This document shows positions 17,739 through 25,898 of a stretch of 64,000 bases of DNA, piece by piece. Positions within the stretch are counted from its first letter, which is position 1, and each line of letters opens with the position of its first letter. The notes under the pieces were generated by a model that ran no database searches, was not told where the DNA came from, and saw only the letters and a list, made by a program, of their open reading frames with translations. The position numbers and the translations under genes are program-made. Source of the DNA: Actinomycetota bacterium. Its GTDB lineage: Bacteria; Actinomycetota; Geothermincolia; Geothermincolales; RBG-13-55-18. The DNA lies in NCBI GenBank assembly GCA_040757835.1, contig JBFLWJ010000001.1, positions 88,836 to 152,835 of the forward strand. Reading direction: 5' to 3'.

Positions 17739-18362
17739 TCACAGTCCGAACATGCCGGCGAAGCCCATGAAGGCCAGGGAGAAGAGGGCGGCGGCGACGA
17801 AGGCGATGGGCACGCCCCGGAAGAATTTGGGCACCGGCGCCATGTCCAGCCGCTCGCGCAGGGCGGCGAATATGATCAGCACCAGGGAGAACCCCACCGC
17901 CACGCCCAGGGTATAGACCACGGATTCCAGGAACCCGTAATTGTAGGGGATATTGAGCTTGGTGAAGAACCCCGGCTTCACGCTCTCCGTGGCCGCGGCC
18001 AGCACCGCGCAGTTGGTGGTGATGAGGGGCAGGTAGATGCCCATGGCGCGGTAGAGGGGCGGGCTGGTCTTCTTGATCACCATCTCCACGAACTGCACCA
18101 GGCTGGCGATGATGAGGATGAAGGTGGGGATGTAGAGGAACTCCCCCACCCCTAGCGGCTCCAGGACGTAGTTCCAGGCCACCCAGCTCACCGAGGTGGC
18201 CATGACCATGACGAAGATGACCGAGATGCTCATACCCAGGGAGGTTTCCAGGCTGTTCGAGACCCCGAAGAAGGGGCAGAGGGCGATGAAGCGGATGAGC
18301 AGGATGTTGGCTACGATGGCGGCGCCGAAGAAAAGGAGGAAGAACCTCCAGGCCTCGTTCAT
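17739..18362 (-). CDS. rnfA: Rnf complex subunit A (membrane)
   Basis: A 207-residue integral membrane subunit with about six helices. RnfA and RnfE are homologous, with opposite topology, and hold an iron-sulfur centre between them; the conserved Cys segments are ALCPFFGVSNSLE and PLITTNCAVL. The ATG at 18362 (MNEAWRFF) overlaps the rnfE stop by four bases, indicating coupled translation; a longer frame to 18407 only reads into rnfE. It is part of the rnf operon that couples ferredoxin oxidation to ion pumping. Confidence 0.95.
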   Translation of the reverse strand: MNEAWRFFLLFFGAAIVANILLIRFIALCPFFGVSNSLETSLGMSISVIFVMVMATSVSWVAWNYVLEPLGVGEFLYIPTFILIIASLVQFVEMVIKKTSPPLYRAMGIYLPLITTNCAVLAAATESVKPGFFTKLNIPYNYGFLESVVYTLGVAVGFSLVLIIFAALRERLDMAPVPKFFRGVPIAFVAAALFSLAFMGFAGMFGL

Positions 18363-18997
18363 TCCGGTCCCTCCTTTGCCTCCGGCTTCTTGCGCTGCTG
18401 GTGCCACTGCAGCAGAGCCAGGAGCATGGCGAAGGTGATGAATGCCCCCGGAAAAAGGATGAGGATGGTCGGCATGCTCTTGCTGCCGAGGCTGACGATG
18501 GTGGTGTTGAACATCACGATCTCACCCGTGCCGAAGAGCTCCCGGAAGACGCTCATGATCAGCAGGACGCAGGTGTAGCCCAGCCCGATGCCCAGGCCGT
18601 CCATGAAGGCGTGGGACACCCTGGCGTCGGAGGCGTAGCCCTCGGCCCGCGCCAGGATGATGCAGTTGACCACGATTAGCGGTATCCATACCCCCAGGCG
18701 CTCGTAGATGGCGGGCATGGTCTTGAGGGTGAGGTCCACGATGGTCACGAAGGATGCGATGACCACGATATAGATGGGGATGCGGATCTGGTCGGGGATT
18801 AGCTTGCGGATGAGGGAGATGATGACGTTGGAGCAGGTGAGCACGAAGATCACCGCCAGCCCCATGAAGATGCAGCTCTCAACCCGGGTGGAGATGGCCA
18901 GGGCGGAACAGAGGCCCACCATGAGCACCAGCAGGGGGTTGACGCGGATGAACCCCTTGATGAACTCGCCGAAATTGGTCCGTTTCTTCTCCATCAT
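18359..18997 (-). CDS. rnfE: Rnf complex subunit E (membrane)
   Basis: About 212 residues and six membrane helices; homologous to RnfA, with the conserved segments LVLMVGLCSALA and PLIVVNCIILARAEG. It starts in a run of Met codons (GTG 19003, ATG 19000, 18997 and 18994) behind GGAGG. The ATG at 18997 gives the best spacing and is used here, but the neighbouring ones could also serve. It follows rnfG closely and overlaps rnfA by four bases. Confidence 0.95.
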   Translation of the reverse strand: MMEKKRTNFGEFIKGFIRVNPLLVLMVGLCSALAISTRVESCIFMGLAVIFVLTCSNVIISLIRKLIPDQIRIPIYIVVIASFVTIVDLTLKTMPAIYERLGVWIPLIVVNCIILARAEGYASDARVSHAFMDGLGIGLGYTCVLLIMSVFRELFGTGEIVMFNTTIVSLGSKSMPTILILFPGAFITFAMLLALLQWHQQRKKPEAKEGPE

Positions 18998-19013
18998 CAT
19001 CACGCCTCCGCCG

Positions 19014-19568
19014 TCATTGCAGCGACTCCCACATCTCCAGGGCCATGTTCACCCCGTTGGTGATGCCCCGCGAGGTGTAGGTGGCGCTGGTCACCCCGTC
19101 GATGTCCTGCTTGAGCACCAGGGGTTCCGGGCCCTTGCCCGTGAACTGCCCCAGGAAATCGGGGTTCTCGGCAGCGGGCGCACCCAGCCCCGGCGTCTCC
19201 TCGTTGGTTATCACCTCTATACCCGTGACCTTCCCCTCCGCGTCCACCCCCACCGCCATGGTGATGAAGTTGTATCCCTTGCTCTTGAGCACGAAGGCGT
19301 ATCCGATGACCTCGCCGTCTTCATCCATGCCCTCGAACACGCTGATGAGGTCCGGGAAGTCTCCCTGCAGCTCAGCGGTGAGCTCGGGGGACTCCTGGGG
19401 GGTGGCGCCGATGGGCTCCAGGACCACCGTGGCCGCCTCCGCGCGCTTCTTCAGTTCCTGTTCGGCGATGTTCTCCTCTACCAGGGAATAGGTGAACCCG
19501 AGCCCGACGGCGGCGACCAGGCAGACGAGCATGAGCCGGGAGCCCAGGTTGAGGAGGGACTTCATCAT
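19014..19568 (-). CDS. rnfG: Rnf complex subunit G (covalent FMN protein)
   Basis: A 184-residue subunit with one N-terminal membrane helix and an exposed FMN-binding domain. The flavinylation segment reads DGVTSATYTSRG, so Thr163 is the expected attachment site for FMN added by an ApbE-type transferase, which is not in this window. The PGLGAPAAE region is also family-typical. The start overlaps the end of rnfD by four bases. Confidence 0.95.
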   Translation of the reverse strand: MMKSLLNLGSRLMLVCLVAAVGLGFTYSLVEENIAEQELKKRAEAATVVLEPIGATPQESPELTAELQGDFPDLISVFEGMDEDGEVIGYAFVLKSKGYNFITMAVGVDAEGKVTGIEVITNEETPGLGAPAAENPDFLGQFTGKGPEPLVLKQDIDGVTSATYTSRGITNGVNMALEMWESLQ

Positions 19569-20626
19569 CCAGGCACCACCTCCCCGGCCTCTTTCTCCCC
19601 CTTCTTCTCCTTCACCTTGCCGTATCGGCTCGGGAGGATATAACGGTCTATGAGGGGCACCAGGGCGTTCATGAAGAGGATGGCGAACATCACGCCCTCG
19701 GGGTTGTTTGACCAGCCGCGCAGCAGCCAGGTCACCAGCCCCAGGCCCAGGGCGTATACGACTTTGCCGTTGCGCGCCAGGGGGCTGGTGGTGTAATCGG
19801 TGGCCATGAAGATGGCCCCGATGAGCAATCCCCCTGCCAGCATATAGAAGAGGGGATCACGTCCGATGACGATCGTGAGCACGACCACGGACCCCACATA
19901 GATGACGGGGATGCGCCAGTCGATGACCCGCGTGGCCACCAGGTAGATGCCGCCCAAGATGAGCAGCAGGGCCGAGACCTCTCCCAGGCAACCCCAGGGG
20001 TTGGCGAAGAGCAGCGGCCTGTAATAAGAGGACCCGGCCAACCCCTGGGGTACCCCGCGCAGGCCGGTGGGGCTGGTGGTGGGGTCATACACCAGTTTCA
20101 TGGCGGCAAGGGGGCTGGCACCGCTGGCGACTTCCACCGCCGTCTGGATCGCCTTGTGTGACGCGGTGTTGGCGATGCCGATGGCGGCCGACTTGGCGTA
20201 ACCGGCCACGAAGTAACCGGGCCAGGAGACGAAGACCACCGCGCGACCCACCAGGGCGGGGTTGAAGAGGTTGTGGCCGATGCCCCCGAACATCTGCTTG
20301 CCAAGGATGGTGGCCGCCAGTCCACCGACCAGGGCGATCCACCATGGCAGCATAGGGGGCAGGGTCAGGGCCAGCAGAAGGCCGGTGAGCAGGGCGCTGC
20401 AGTCGTCCAGGGTCACCGGCAGGCGGCGTCCCTTCTCCATGACCAGCTCGCCTAGGAGGGCCCCGGCGATGGAAGCGATGAGCACCCAGACCGCGGAGAG
20501 CCCGTGGATGACCACGCTGTAGACGGTGACGGGCAGCAGGGCCACGACGACGTGCAGCATGATCCTGCGCGTGCTCACGCTGGCCCTGATGTGGGGAGAG
20601 GCGGAGACGATGAGGTTATTCTCCAT
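19565..20626 (-). CDS. rnfD: Rnf complex subunit D (membrane, FMN site altered)
   Basis: A 353-residue membrane subunit related to NqrB, with about nine to ten helices (for example LLTGLLLALTLPPMLPWW and a C-terminal pair). The family motif KQMFGGIGHNLFNPALVGR is intact. The FMN attachment motif, normally SGAT, reads VASGASPLAA, placing Ser171 where Thr is usual. It overlaps rnfC by 11 bases at its start and rnfG by four at its end. It belongs to the ion-translocating core. Confidence 0.95.
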   Translation of the reverse strand: MENNLIVSASPHIRASVSTRRIMLHVVVALLPVTVYSVVIHGLSAVWVLIASIAGALLGELVMEKGRRLPVTLDDCSALLTGLLLALTLPPMLPWWIALVGGLAATILGKQMFGGIGHNLFNPALVGRAVVFVSWPGYFVAGYAKSAAIGIANTASHKAIQTAVEVASGASPLAAMKLVYDPTTSPTGLRGVPQGLAGSSYYRPLLFANPWGCLGEVSALLLILGGIYLVATRVIDWRIPVIYVGSVVVLTIVIGRDPLFYMLAGGLLIGAIFMATDYTTSPLARNGKVVYALGLGLVTWLLRGWSNNPEGVMFAILFMNALVPLIDRYILPSRYGKVKEKKGEKEAGEVVPG

Positions 20627-22016
20627 TTCCGCCCTCCTCGCCCGGGGCCGCCGCGGCCAGTTCGGCCGCGCGGCTCTCCATGCGCGTCTTACGGCGCGCC
20701 AGTTCCACCTTGCCGGTCTTGATCAGCTGCACCAGGGGGTTCCTGGTGGGGCAGGCATAGGCGCAGCAGCCGCACTCGAAGCAGTCCTGGATGTTCAGGC
20801 GCTGCAGGGAGTCCCACTTCTCGTTGTAGGCATAGGCGGCCAGGTAGGTGGGGATGAGGCCCATGGGGCAGGCGTCGACACAGCGCCCGCAGCGTATGCA
20901 CACGGGCTCGCCGGGGACGATATAGGCCGTCTCCTTCAGGGAGAGAGCCAGGATGCCCGACGTGCCCTTGATCACTGGCACCTCCAGGGTGTACTGGGCA
21001 AGCCCCATCATGGGTCCCCCCATGAGCACCTTGCCGGGGGGCTCGGTGAAGCCGCCGCATGCCTCGGCGGCGGCGGCGAAAGAGGTCCCGATGGGGACCA
21101 TGAGGTTCGACGGTTCGCGCACGATGGAGCCGGTCACCGTGACCACCCGCTTCACCAGCGGCATACCGGTGGAGAAATACCTGGCGATGGCGTGGGCCGT
21201 CCCAACGTTCTGCACCACCACCCCCACGTGCATGGGCAGGCCCCCGGAGGGCACTTCCCGCTTGAGCAGGCTGTCGATGAGGACTTTCTCGGCCCCCTGC
21301 GGGTACCTGGTCTTCAGGGAGGACACCTCGATACCCCCGCCCCGGGTCACGGCGGACATCGACTTTATGGCCTGGGGCTTGTTGTCCTCGATAGCGACGA
21401 TGCCCCTGGGCGCGCCCACCGCCTTCATGATGACGAGCAGGCCCTCGAGCACCGCCTCCGGCTGTTCCAGCATGAGGCGGTAGTCGGAGGTGAGGAAGGG
21501 CTCGCACTCGGCCCCGTTGAGGATGACGGTGTCGATGGGATAGTCGTGCGGGGGATTGAGCTTCACGTGGGTGGGGAAGGCCGCTCCCCCCAGGCCGACA
21601 ATGCCGGCGTCGCGGACGGCACGGTGTATCTCCCTGGGCTCCAGGTTCTCCCATGGCTCCGGCACGGACAGGGCCGGCTCAGGCCGGTACTCTCCGTCGC
21701 TCTCGATGATCACCGCGAGCACGTCTCCGCCGGCCGGGTGGGCCTGGGGCGCCACCTGGATGACCTTTCCGGACACGCTGGAGTGGATGGGGGCGGAGAC
21801 GTAGGCCTCGGAATCGCCGATGAGCGTCCCCACCCGGACCTCGCTCCCTTTCTTCACCACCGGCGTGCAGGGGGCTCCGACATGCTGACGCATGGGGATC
21901 ACGACCGTGGATGGGGCTTGTGCCTCCCGGATGGGCTCGGTGGCGGTGAGGTCCTTATAAGTAGGGGGGTGTACGCCGCCCCTCACCCTGTCGAACAGCC
22001 GCGTTGCGATACTCAT
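20616..22016 (-). CDS. rnfC: Rnf complex subunit C (NADH/FMN/Fe-S)
   Basis: A 466-residue peripheral subunit with an N-terminal sandwich-hybrid domain, an NADH/FMN domain related to NuoF (GLGGAAFPTHVKL, NGAECEPFLTSD) and two 4Fe-4S motifs near the C-terminus (CIRCGRCVDACPMG and CFECGCCAYACPTRN). It exchanges electrons with NAD(H). It is the first gene of the operon, preceded by a promoter-like pair on the minus strand at 22088-22117 and by a leader of ~70 bases. A short charged C-terminal tail follows the clusters. Confidence 0.96.
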   Translation of the reverse strand: MSIATRLFDRVRGGVHPPTYKDLTATEPIREAQAPSTVVIPMRQHVGAPCTPVVKKGSEVRVGTLIGDSEAYVSAPIHSSVSGKVIQVAPQAHPAGGDVLAVIIESDGEYRPEPALSVPEPWENLEPREIHRAVRDAGIVGLGGAAFPTHVKLNPPHDYPIDTVILNGAECEPFLTSDYRLMLEQPEAVLEGLLVIMKAVGAPRGIVAIEDNKPQAIKSMSAVTRGGGIEVSSLKTRYPQGAEKVLIDSLLKREVPSGGLPMHVGVVVQNVGTAHAIARYFSTGMPLVKRVVTVTGSIVREPSNLMVPIGTSFAAAAEACGGFTEPPGKVLMGGPMMGLAQYTLEVPVIKGTSGILALSLKETAYIVPGEPVCIRCGRCVDACPMGLIPTYLAAYAYNEKWDSLQRLNIQDCFECGCCAYACPTRNPLVQLIKTGKVELARRKTRMESRAAELAAAAPGEEGGNGE

Positions 22017-22087
22017 TCCCGTGCCTTCTGTTCAGCGGCGGATGCATTCACACATTCTACGACTTTAGGCCCACGAAAACCAGTAAG

Positions 22088-22117
22088 AATATATACCCTG
22101 TTCAGCAGGAATGTCCA
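22088..22117 (-). promoter_or_regulatory. Likely promoter of the rnf operon
   Basis: On the minus strand TGGACA (22117-22112) is followed after 16-18 bases by overlapping TATATA/TATATT (within 22095-22088). The region is AT-rich against a GC-rich background and points at rnfC, whose start is ~70 bases downstream. Spacing and position fit a housekeeping-sigma promoter. No operator was recognised. Confidence 0.5.
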
Positions 22118-22193
22118 GGAGATTCGAAAAATAAATCATGGATATCCGAAAAGATATTCAATGGAACCCGTTATAGTGGAGTAGACTTAAGGC

Positions 22194-22643
22194 ATGGACT
22201 GTCGGGCCAGGGTCATGGAGAAGGAAGGCAAGCGGGCGCTGGTGCGCGTGGCGCGGGTGAACTGCGCCGAGTGCGGCGGCTGCGGCTTGCTCGCGCGCGA
22301 CCGCGAACACACCATGGAGTTCAGCGCCGTGGACCGGCTGGGCGTCAGCGTCGGCGACGAGGTGTTGCTCAAGGTGCCCTCGCACAGGCTCGCTTTCTCC
22401 TACCTCACCGTGTTCGGGCTGCCGCTGCTGGTGATGGCGGCGGCCTATTTCGCCGTGGCTGCCGTCTTCTCCCTGGCCAGCGGGGGAGACGGCACGGCGG
22501 CAGGCACCGTGGCGGCCGTACTCTGCGGCCTGGTCTCTCTCTGGGTGGGGGCCAAGCTCGCGGACCGCCTGGGGTTGTCCCCCGTTATCGTCGAGGTGTT
22601 AGCCCCGACCGAGGATAGCGACGGACAAGGCTACGTCCTTTGA
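22194..22643 (+). CDS. rseC: RseC/MucC-family membrane protein
   Basis: A 149-residue protein with the RseC pattern: a cysteine motif in the N-terminal cytoplasmic part (NCAECGGCGLL), a beta-rich segment ending in VGDEVLLKVPSH, then two membrane helices (about residues 66-88 and 100-118). In Enterobacteria RseC is linked to the Rsx (Rnf-like) complex that keeps SoxR reduced. Divergent placement next to rnfC here supports a role in assembly or electron transfer with Rnf, though the exact job is inference. The two convergent-end bases abut the GGDEF-like gene. Confidence 0.82.
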   Translation: MDCRARVMEKEGKRALVRVARVNCAECGGCGLLARDREHTMEFSAVDRLGVSVGDEVLLKVPSHRLAFSYLTVFGLPLLVMAAAYFAVAAVFSLASGGDGTAAGTVAAVLCGLVSLWVGAKLADRLGLSPVIVEVLAPTEDSDGQGYVL

Positions 22644-23435
22644 TCAATCGACCTCATACCGCCCGAGGATCGCGTCGACCTCGGCCTTGTCCTCGGGGTA
22701 CTCGAAGATGGACACGCTCAGGAGGGTCGCGGCGTCCGCATCGCCGCTGTTGTGCTCCAGGTACTTGCGCATCTTCTCCTCCAGGCGTCTTCCGCAGACC
22801 TCCGCTCCTGCCCTGCCCACGCTGGGCAGGATGACCATGAAGTCGCTCTTGGCCCGGGCGAGTTCGTCCACGGAGCGGGTATCGCTCTTGAGCACGGAGG
22901 TGCTGAGGTCGCGCATGACGCTCACGCCCTTGCTCCGCATGCCGCTGACGAAATCTTCGTCGAGGGAGAACTCCAGTAGAGAGAAGGGTATGGCATAGCG
23001 GTCGTTCTCGTCGATGCGGGAGGTCAGCTCCTGGACGAGAAAGCGCTCGTTGCCGATCTGGGTCTCATCGTCGATGAGGTCCTGGCGTTCCAGCTTCACG
23101 AAAAAGTATCTGAACTGGGTGCGCATGTAGGAACAGAGCAGGGCCAGGATGCCGTAGACGAGGAACTTCGCGACGATGAGCTGGACCGCGGTACCGTAGC
23201 CGAAGTCGCCGACCCAGATGAGGCGGGCGGCGGCGTAGGAGAGGAAGCAGGCGCTGAAGCTTATCAGGGCACCGCGTTTGCCCCAGTAGAGGCTGCACAC
23301 GATAACCACGAGCATCAATACGTGGCCGAAGACCTCGACTCCGTCCGTCTTCTGCACCAGCATCGCCGCGGCCATCACCGCGATGGCGATGGTGATGACC
23401 AGGACCACTATGCGTTCGAACCTCGCGTATTTCAT
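22644..23435 (-). CDS. Membrane protein with degenerate GGDEF domain
   Basis: About 263 residues: four to five membrane helices (residues ~10-120), then a soluble domain resembling a GGDEF domain. The entry segment LIDDETQIGNERFLVQELTSRI corresponds to the D..T.L.NRR start of diguanylate cyclases. The catalytic loop reads ARAKSDFMVILPS, so GGDEF is lost and cyclic-di-GMP synthesis is unlikely. It may bind a nucleotide or act as a dimeric sensor. The start at 23435 is favoured by GGAGGGAGA upstream; a GTG at 23465 overlaps the pseudopilin stop by four bases, which suggests coupling either way. Confidence 0.72.
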   Translation of the reverse strand: MKYARFERIVVLVITIAIAVMAAAMLVQKTDGVEVFGHVLMLVVIVCSLYWGKRGALISFSACFLSYAAARLIWVGDFGYGTAVQLIVAKFLVYGILALLCSYMRTQFRYFFVKLERQDLIDDETQIGNERFLVQELTSRIDENDRYAIPFSLLEFSLDEDFVSGMRSKGVSVMRDLSTSVLKSDTRSVDELARAKSDFMVILPSVGRAGAEVCGRRLEEKMRKYLEHNSGDADAATLLSVSIFEYPEDKAEVDAILGRYEVD

Positions 23436-23461
23436 ATAGTGTCTCCCTCCCGTCCTCTCCG

Positions 23462-23803
23462 TCACAAGTCCTTATGATAAGGACAGGACACGTCGCCGCT
23501 GGAGTCGTCGTAAAGGTACGCTTCCCCCGATTCCGGGCAGTACAGGGAACCATCGTTCTCGATAAGGTCGGGGACAAGGTCCTGCAGCGTGGGGGGATAC
23601 GCATCGTGGTGGGTGTGGTAGACGACTATCTGCTCCTCGACGGTCCTGAGGTTGGCCTTGCAGGCCGTCTTCTTGCTGGTGCTCACCGAGATGGCGTAGG
23701 AGGCGACTGCGATGCCGACCAGGACCCCGATGATGGCGATGACCATCATCAGTTCCATCAGCGTAAAACCTTCGTCCCGCCCCAGCCTGCCAAACCGCGC
23801 CAT
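23462..23803 (-). CDS. Type IV pilin-like/pseudopilin protein
   Basis: A 113-residue protein with a short basic leader and the prepilin cleavage motif RDEG|FTLMELMMVIAIIG, including Glu5 of the mature chain. The hydrophobic helix is followed by a small globular part with Cys residues near the C-terminus (SLYCPESGEAYLYDD). It resembles GspG-type minor pseudopilins. No secretion ATPase, peptidase or other pilus gene is near, so the machinery must be elsewhere. The ATG at 23803 follows GGAGG; the GTG at 23815 is an alternative. It is cotranscribed with the GGDEF-like gene. Confidence 0.85.
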   Translation of the reverse strand: MARFGRLGRDEGFTLMELMMVIAIIGVLVGIAVASYAISVSTSKKTACKANLRTVEEQIVVYHTHHDAYPPTLQDLVPDLIENDGSLYCPESGEAYLYDDSSGDVSCPYHKDL

Positions 23804-23936
23804 GAGCACCTCCACGCAGTCGCCTTATATCTCCGCAATCGGCCCCCGGCGTACAATACTTGACAGCGGGCATTTAAAAGGAAACAGTCCCCTGCCGGGG
23901 TATAATTAGTCGAGGAAGGTACGGGAGGAAGGTGGC

Positions 23937-24407
23937 ATGGCGACAGGCGAGAAGGAAAGCGGACAGGCGGTACTGCAGGCTTCAGCGGCGACACCCTGGC
24001 GCGGCAGGGGGTTCTCCCGCGAGACTGAATTCCTCGCGGCCGCTCTTCTCCTGGTCGCGGGCGCTTTCGTCTATCCTTACGTGGAGGGCCTGGCGGGGTC
24101 GCTGATGCCCCCCTGCCTCTTCCACCGCCTTACCGGCATCCCCTGCCTTCTCTGTGGCATGACCCGCAGTCTTGCAGCCACCGCCCACGGGCGCATGGGA
24201 GAGGCCTTCAGGTTCCACCTCCTGGGCCCGCCCCTGTTCTTCCTGGCCCTGGCGGTCGGCCTGACAATGGCAGCGGAATCCGTGCTGTCCCGCCGCTTTC
24301 TGCCCCGCCCCGGCAAACGGGCGTGGAGATACATCGGCTGTGGCACGCTGGTTCTGCTGTCGGCGGCCTGGATCGCCCGCCTGGTATTCTTCGGGAACAA
24401 CCTGTAA
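23937..24407 (+). CDS. DUF2752-type membrane protein
   Basis: A 156-residue protein with three predicted membrane helices. The segment CLFHRLTGIPCLLCGMTRSLAA matches the cysteine-rich signature of DUF2752 proteins (C...TGipC..CG.TR), whose function is unknown. It starts with ATG behind GGGAGGAAGGTGGC and is followed 40 bases later by another small membrane protein gene. The pair may be one operon. Confidence 0.82.
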   Translation: MATGEKESGQAVLQASAATPWRGRGFSRETEFLAAALLLVAGAFVYPYVEGLAGSLMPPCLFHRLTGIPCLLCGMTRSLAATAHGRMGEAFRFHLLGPPLFFLALAVGLTMAAESVLSRRFLPRPGKRAWRYIGCGTLVLLSAAWIARLVFFGNNL

Positions 24408-24447
24408 GTATGGTCCCCACGGGGGAAAGAGAGCGAAAGGAGGCGGC

Positions 24448-25101
24448 ATGGAGGGAGCCCAGTACCCCGTGCAGGCCGGCACGGCGCTGGAGTACAACGT
24501 CGCGGCCAGGGCCAGCACCGACTTCATCACCGACCCGGGCACGGCGATTATTCTCTCCATCATCACCTGCGGCATCTACGGCTTATACATCCTCTACAAG
24601 CTGGTGCAGAGGAGGGACGAGCATTTCCAGCGCATGGCGGCAGTGGCGGACGCCTCCATTGCCCAGCTAAAGGCCAGGGCGCAGGGGAGGGAGGGCGCCA
24701 TCGCGGCCGAGCTCGCACAGCTGGAACAGATACGCATGAGGATGGCCACCATGTCGGCGGAGAGGGGAGCGGCGATCTGGCTGCTCATCTGCATCTTTAC
24801 CGGCATCGGCTACTTCATCATCTACTACCTGCTCATGAAGGACTACGTGGAACACGACGTGGTGGAGGCGCAGTTCTTCACCGTGATGAGCGGAGCCCTG
24901 GCCAAACTGGGACTGGCGGGACAGGCAGGCCAGGCGGTCCCCACCGTCCCTCAGAGGGAGTTCGTGACCTTCCTGCTGCTCTCCATAATCACCTGCGGCA
25001 TATACGGCATCTACTGGATGTACGTGATGATCAAGGACTTCAACGAGCATTTCCTGGCCCAGGTGCCCTGGGAGGACTTCCTCCTCACGGCCCTGCGCTA
25101 G
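24448..25101 (+). CDS. Membrane protein with two DUF4234-like repeats
   Basis: A 217-residue protein with an internal duplication: SIITCGIYGLYILYKL (about residue 31) and SIITCGIYGIYWMYVMIKD (about residue 180). Each is a DUF4234-like helix pair. A charged coiled region (residues ~55-100, rich in Glu, Arg and Ala) and another membrane helix lie between them. The longer frame upstream to 24340 lies in the previous gene; the ATG at 24448 follows AAAGGAGGCGGC. Its end overlaps the convergent ecfT gene by four bases. Function is unknown. Confidence 0.8.
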   Translation: MEGAQYPVQAGTALEYNVAARASTDFITDPGTAIILSIITCGIYGLYILYKLVQRRDEHFQRMAAVADASIAQLKARAQGREGAIAAELAQLEQIRMRMATMSAERGAAIWLLICIFTGIGYFIIYYLLMKDYVEHDVVEAQFFTVMSGALAKLGLAGQAGQAVPTVPQREFVTFLLLSIITCGIYGIYWMYVMIKDFNEHFLAQVPWEDFLLTALR

Positions 25102-25898
25102 ACCGGCAGCCATACCGCGAGCGCTATGGCCGCGGTTACCGCCAGCAGCGCGACCAGCTCGCCGGCCCCGAAGTGCCCGGCGCGATAACGGGAACGGCCC
25201 CTGCCCCCGCGGTACCCCCGAGAGGCGAGGGCCGTTCCAAGTTCCTCCGCGTCGCGGAAGCAACCGCCGAAGAGCGGCACGAACAGGGGGAGCAGCGAGC
25301 GCGCCCGCCGCAGCAACCTGCCGCTGGAGAAATCGGCCCCGCGTGCCTCCTGGACCCGTGCGATCTCGCCGGCGCGGCTGAGCATGACCGGCAGGAAGCG
25401 CAGGGCCATGGTGAGGATCATCGCAGTCTCCTGCACGGGGAAGCGCAGCGGGCGCAAAGGGGACATGAGGCCTTCCAGCCCCACCAGCAGCTCCACCGGG
25501 TTGGTGGTCATGGTGAGCACGCACATGACGATTACCGCCATGGCCAGGCGCAGGGAATAGAGGATACCATTCTGCACCCCGGTGTTGGTGATGGTGATGG
25601 GCCCCAATTCCCACAGCGTGCGCCCGGGGGAGAAGAGGAGTTGCGCCAGCGCGGTGATCAAGAGCAGGATGAAGACGGAACGCAGGGCCGCCAGCACCTG
25701 CAGCGGGGGGAGCTTGGCCGCGAGCACCACCAGCAGCGCGGCGAGGAAGAGGGCAAGCACCCCCGCGGCGCTGTCGGTTACGAAGGCCCCGATGATGAGG
25801 GCCAGGGCGCAGGCGGTCTTGACGCGCGCGTCCAGGTCGTGGACGGGGGAGGCGATGGGATAGTGCTGCCCCAGGCTGATGCGGTTGAGGTCCCTCAT
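25098..25898 (-). CDS. ecfT: ECF transporter membrane subunit EcfT
   Basis: A 266-residue integral membrane protein of the EcfT/CbiQ family, which joins the ATPases to a substrate-binding S component. About five to six helices are visible. The two coupling-helix signatures, EARGADF and ASRGYRG (Ala-Arg-Gly and its variant), are present near residues 185 and 230. The start overlaps the upstream ecfA2-type gene by four bases. Vitamin or metal uptake is expected; the substrate depends on the S component. Confidence 0.92.
   Translation of the reverse strand: MRDLNRISLGQHYPIASPVHDLDARVKTACALALIIGAFVTDSAAGVLALFLAALLVVLAAKLPPLQVLAALRSVFILLLITALAQLLFSPGRTLWELGPITITNTGVQNGILYSLRLAMAVIVMCVLTMTTNPVELLVGLEGLMSPLRPLRFPVQETAMILTMALRFLPVMLSRAGEIARVQEARGADFSSGRLLRRARSLLPLFVPLFGGCFRDAEELGTALASRGYRGGRGRSRYRAGHFGAGELVALLAVTAAIALAVWLPV

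Noticed and set aside
22644..23435. Active diguanylate cyclase
   Set aside because: The GGDEF catalytic loop is replaced by KSDF, so activity is unlikely.
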